From NCBI GenBank assembly GCA_002284895.1, contig CP015605.1, forward strand, positions 1,302,001 to 1,366,000: DNA of 64,000 nt, read 5' to 3'. Of the stretch, positions 61,661 to 64,000 are shown one piece after another (within the stretch, counting starts at the first letter, position 1; each line of letters begins with the position of its first letter). The notes below the pieces were generated by a model, which worked only from the letters and a program-made list of their open reading frames with translations, ran no database searches and had not been told where the DNA came from. Made by a program: the position numbers and the translations under genes. This DNA comes from Actinobacteria bacterium IMCC19121 (GTDB lineage: Bacteria; Actinomycetota; Actinomycetes; Nanopelagicales; Nanopelagicaceae).

Positions 61661-63009
61661 GCTTCAACCTGATCAAGGGCGATACGTTCTTGCGCCATTG
61701 TGTCGCGATCGCGAATTGTGACTGCATGATCCTCTAAAGTTTCAAAGTCAATAGTGATGCAGTAAGGCGTACCGATTTCATCTTGTCGACGATAACGACG
61801 ACCAATAGCACCTGAGTCATCGAAATCAATTGCCCAGTTCTTACGAAGCTGCGCAGCTAAATCTCTAGCCTTTGGAGATAAATCAGCGTTACGTGAAAGA
61901 GGAAGAACAGCAACCTTAATTGGCGCTAAGCGATGATCAAGTTTTAGAACTGCACGCTTTTCCATTTCACCCTTGCTATTAGGTGCTTCATCTTCAGTGA
62001 ATGCATCCATTAAAAATGTAAGCGTGCAGCGATCAACACCTGCTGCAGGCTCAATGACGTAAGGCGTCCAGCGTTCTCCCTTTTCTTGATCAAAGTAAGA
62101 CAAGTCTTTTCCAGATGCAGCAGAGTGGGCTTTAAGATCAAAATCTGTGCGGTTAGCAATACCTTCTAGCTCGCCCCACTCAGTTCCAGCAAACTCAAAC
62201 TTGTATTCAATATCTGCTGTGCGCTTTGAATAGTGCGACAACTTCTCTTTTGGATGATCATAAATACGCAAGCGATCAGGATTAATACCAAGACCGGTAT
62301 ACCAAGCCACACGAGTATCAATCCAGTATTGGTGCCATTCTTCATCAGTTCCTGGGACTACAAAGAACTCCATCTCCATCTGCTCAAATTCACGTGTGCG
62401 GAAAATAAAGTTTCCTGGAGTGATTTCATTACGGAAAGACTTACCAATCTGGCCAATACCAAATGGCGGCTTCTTTCGTGAAGTAGTCATTACTTGATCA
62501 AAGTTAATAAAGATTCCTTGAGCAGTTTCAGGACGCAAAAACGCTAGCCCTGATTCATCTTCAACTGGTCCCAAATAAGTCTTGAGCATTCCGCTAAATT
62601 GTTTTGGTTCAGTGAACTGACCTTTGTTGCCACATGCTGGGCAGTTAATATCGGCTAGTGATGCCGGCGCTTTTTTGTGCTTAGCTTCATATGCCTCTTC
62701 TAGGTGATCGGCGCGGTAGCGCTTGTGGCATGCGGTGCACTCTGTCAGTGGATCACTAAATGTTGCAACGTGTCCTGATGCTTCCCAGACTTCTTTTGCC
62801 AAAATTACACATGAGTCAAGACCGACTACATCTTCGCGGCCTGTAACCATAGATTTCCACCACTGGCGCTTGACGTTGTTTTTTAGCTCAACACCTAATG
62901 GGCCGTAGTCCCACGATGCACGAAGCCCGCCATAAATTTCAGAGGATGGAAAAACAAATCCTCGACGCTTTGATAATCCAACGATATTTTCTAAACGATC
63001 CGTTGCCAC
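61630..63009 (-). CDS. glyS: Glycyl-tRNA synthetase (homodimeric type)
   Basis: It charges tRNA(Gly). The 459-aa class II enzyme has [20 protein letters not shown] at the N terminus, motif 2 around [20 protein letters not shown], motif 3 in [14 protein letters not shown] and a C-terminal anticodon domain. Cysteines CTACHKR and CPACGNKG form a zinc insert. The start is a GTG preceded by GGAG at 7 nt, unlike the leaderless genes nearby. Confidence 0.97.
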   Translation of the reverse strand: MATDRLENIVGLSKRRGFVFPSSEIYGGLRASWDYGPLGVELKNNVKRQWWKSMVTGREDVVGLDSCVILAKEVWEASGHVATFSDPLTECTACHKRYRADHLEEAYEAKHKKAPASLADINCPACGNKGQFTEPKQFSGMLKTYLGPVEDESGLAFLRPETAQGIFINFDQVMTTSRKKPPFGIGQIGKSFRNEITPGNFIFRTREFEQMEMEFFVVPGTDEEWHQYWIDTRVAWYTGLGINPDRLRIYDHPKEKLSHYSKRTADIEYKFEFAGTEWGELEGIANRTDFDLKAHSAASGKDLSYFDQEKGERWTPYVIEPAAGVDRCTLTFLMDAFTEDEAPNSKGEMEKRAVLKLDHRLAPIKVAVLPLSRNADLSPKARDLAAQLRKNWAIDFDDSGAIGRRYRRQDEIGTPYCITIDFETLEDHAVTIRDRDTMAQERIALDQVEAWLAPRLLGC

Positions 63010-63071
63010 AATAATCTCCGTCCGGCTGGCTGTCGGCGAAAAGCAACTGGTGTTACTTCCGTGGATGAATT

Positions 63072-63356
63072 TTACTCTGAGTAAGGCTTTTCATATGCAC
63101 CGGGCTCGTCAATTGCCTGTGCAAGAAGTGGGATCGCATTCATCTTCACGTTGTTATTGCTCAGAGCTCTGCGATAAGAACCCACATTTTCCCAATGGGT
63201 CACCAGTGTCCAAAGTGAGCTCTCATCTAGATTTTGGCCAATTTCACCTTTTACAAAGCCTGCACATTGCGACAGCGCCTCCAGCGCAACGCAGAGCTCT
63301 GCCTCAAAGTGGGCGGCATTGCCTAGGGCAACGTTAAATCTGGCGATTGCGAGCAT
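63072..63356 (-). CDS. Antibiotic biosynthesis monooxygenase (ABM)-like small protein
   Basis: A 94-aa dimeric alpha-beta barrel type protein: [55 protein letters not shown]. The pattern (N-terminal strand, helix, GF strand, W in the third strand) fits the ABM fold, which includes heme- and quinol-handling monooxygenases as well as inactive members. No substrate can be assigned. TAGGCT ends 6 nt before the ATG. Confidence 0.75.
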   Translation of the reverse strand: MLAIARFNVALGNAAHFEAELCVALEALSQCAGFVKGEIGQNLDESSLWTLVTHWENVGSYRRALSNNNVKMNAIPLLAQAIDEPGAYEKPYSE

Positions 63357-63362
63357 GAGCTG

Positions 63363-63368
63363 AGCCTA
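63363..63368 (-). promoter_or_regulatory. -10 hexamer of leaderless ABM gene promoter
   Basis: TAGGCT on the minus strand ends 6 nt before the ATG. The Zur-type palindrome lies 26-46 nt upstream of it. Confidence 0.45.
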
Positions 63369-63393
63369 TAGCTCGGGGCGAGCCTGGATATGG

Positions 63394-63414
63394 AAATGAA
63401 AATCATTTTCATTT
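63394..63414. promoter_or_regulatory. Zur-type palindromic operator before the ZIP transporter
   Basis: AAATGAAAAT and ATTTTCATTT are perfect 10-bp arms around a central C. The core TGAAAATnATTTTCA matches Zur boxes described in Mycobacterium and Streptomyces. It covers the -35 region of the downstream ZIP gene, so zinc-bound Zur would repress transport. Fur and Zur boxes are similar; the ZIP target supports Zur. Confidence 0.82.
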
Positions 63415-63418
63415 GTGC

Positions 63419-63424
63419 TACTTT
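63419..63424 (+). promoter_or_regulatory. -10 hexamer of leaderless ZIP promoter
   Basis: TACTTT, preceded by TGC (extended -10), ends 6 nt before the ATG of the ZIP gene and 5 nt after the Zur box. Confidence 0.6.
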
Positions 63425-63430
63425 TCACCC

Positions 63431-64000
63431 ATGAATATTGCAATCGTTTTAGCCGCAGTCACTGCCATCGCTACATCTGCCGGTGGATTCCTGGCCATTC
63501 GCTCACGCGATCGCCTTCACTTAGTTCTGGGTTTATCAGCAGGTCTACTGCTGGGACTTGTGGCCTTTGATCTTTTGCCTGAGGTCTTTGAACTTAACAA
63601 CCAAAGCTTTGGCAATGTTCCTGTTGTCTCAATCGCATTTGTTGCAGGTTTTCTTGCCCTACATTTTGCTGAACAAATCTTCGGCTCCCATGAACCAGCT
63701 GAATCTGATTACGGCCATGAGCATGACCACTCTGTAAACATTGCTGGAACTCTTGGAGCCCTTGCAATGGGTGGTCACGTTTTCCTCGATGGCGTGGCTC
63801 TTGGTCTTTCATTCAAGATCAGTAACGCACTTGGATTAGCAGTCTTTATTGCAATTCTCTCCCACGCTTTTTCTGATGGCTTGAATACAGTCTCATTACT
63901 TATCAAAAGTGGTCATTGGACCAAACGTGCAATTGCTCTCCTTGGGCTTGATGCAATTATGCGAATTGGTGGAGCAGCCCTTGGCACATATGTTGTGATC
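63431..64000 (+). CDS. ZIP-family metal transporter (runs off window)
   Basis: The first 190 codons of a ZIP permease, which brings Zn2+ or a related metal into the cytoplasm. It starts MNIAIVLAAVTAIATSAGGF and has several membrane helices, a His-rich cytoplasmic loop (GHEHDHS near residue 97), and the metal-site motifs GGHVFLDGVALGLS and LSHAFSDGLNTV. The C terminus lies beyond the right edge. The upstream Zur box supports zinc as substrate. Confidence 0.92.
   Translation, partial: MNIAIVLAAVTAIATSAGGFLAIRSRDRLHLVLGLSAGLLLGLVAFDLLPEVFELNNQSFGNVPVVSIAFVAGFLALHFAEQIFGSHEPAESDYGHEHDHSVNIAGTLGALAMGGHVFLDGVALGLSFKISNALGLAVFIAILSHAFSDGLNTVSLLIKSGHWTKRAIALLGLDAIMRIGGAALGTYVVI

Noticed and set aside
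63010-63071. Possible riboswitch or T-box before glyS
   Set aside because: The gap is only 62 nt, with no T-box sequence, no terminator and no conserved riboswitch core.
63072-63084. TTACTCTGAGTAA palindrome at the end of the ABM-like gene
   Set aside because: It lies inside coding sequence at the stop codon, has no T run and is short enough to occur by chance.

Overview
The window looks like a streamlined, moderately low-GC actinobacterial chromosome. Several gene orders are typical of Actinobacteria: fabD-fabH-acpP-fabF-accD6 with a DUF3145 gene beside it, rplU-rpmA-obgE-proB-proA, comEA-comEC-holA, etfB-etfA-iscS-mnmA-ligA, and glyS-dusB-DUF218-dgt-dnaG. AT-leaning base composition, very short intergenic gaps, many stop/start overlaps, and the absence of mobile elements, prophage or CRISPR fit a free-living planktonic lineage such as the freshwater Nanopelagicales (acI). 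That placement is inferred from gene content and order, not from a database search.

Layout. (1) 1-10682, minus strand: a partial Xer recombinase, then a branched-chain amino acid and serine block, cimA-ilvE-leuB-serA-ilvC-ilvN-ilvB, preceded by a Val/Ile leader peptide with an attenuator, and ilvD. (2) 10692-18648: the gatCAB amidotransferase, proBA, obgE, and ribosomal proteins L27 and L21. (3) 18657-33722: holA, DNA-uptake genes comEA/comEC, a cysteine-synthase-family enzyme, tRNA-Ala joined to leuS, a phosphatase/rsfS/nadD group, ligA, mnmA, iscS and etfAB. (4) 33805-40874, plus strand: glgX and the type II fatty acid synthesis operon. (5) 40871-46898: SIMPL and DUF3145 proteins, a cold shock protein, an M23 peptidase, tRNA-Met, nnrD, an orphan response regulator, a small DnaX-tail-like protein and a GH25 lysozyme. 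(6) 46888-55444: glycerol use (glpD, glpK) and a complete galactoside route (GH36 alpha-galactosidase, galT, galE, galK). (7) 55428-64000: an ACT protein, a DoxX/Tat/Rieske fusion, tRNA-Asn, dnaG, dgt, DUF218, dusB, glyS, an ABM-like protein, and a ZIP metal transporter behind a perfect Zur-type palindrome.

How the parts work together. cimA, leuB, ilvBN, ilvC, ilvD and ilvE let isoleucine be made from pyruvate and acetyl-CoA as well as valine; the leader couples ilvB transcription to Val/Ile supply. The glp and gal genes feed glycerol and galactose into central metabolism.

The clearest non-coding signal is a repeated promoter layout. At least fourteen genes have a TAnnnT hexamer 6-8 nt before the start codon, which implies leaderless mRNAs. 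Genes inside operons, and a few first genes, carry Shine-Dalgarno sequences instead. I found no obviously new multi-gene system. The best leads are the ilv attenuator, the tRNA-Ala/leuS junction, the palindrome over the etfB promoter, the detached DnaX-tail-like protein and the DoxX-Rieske fusion.
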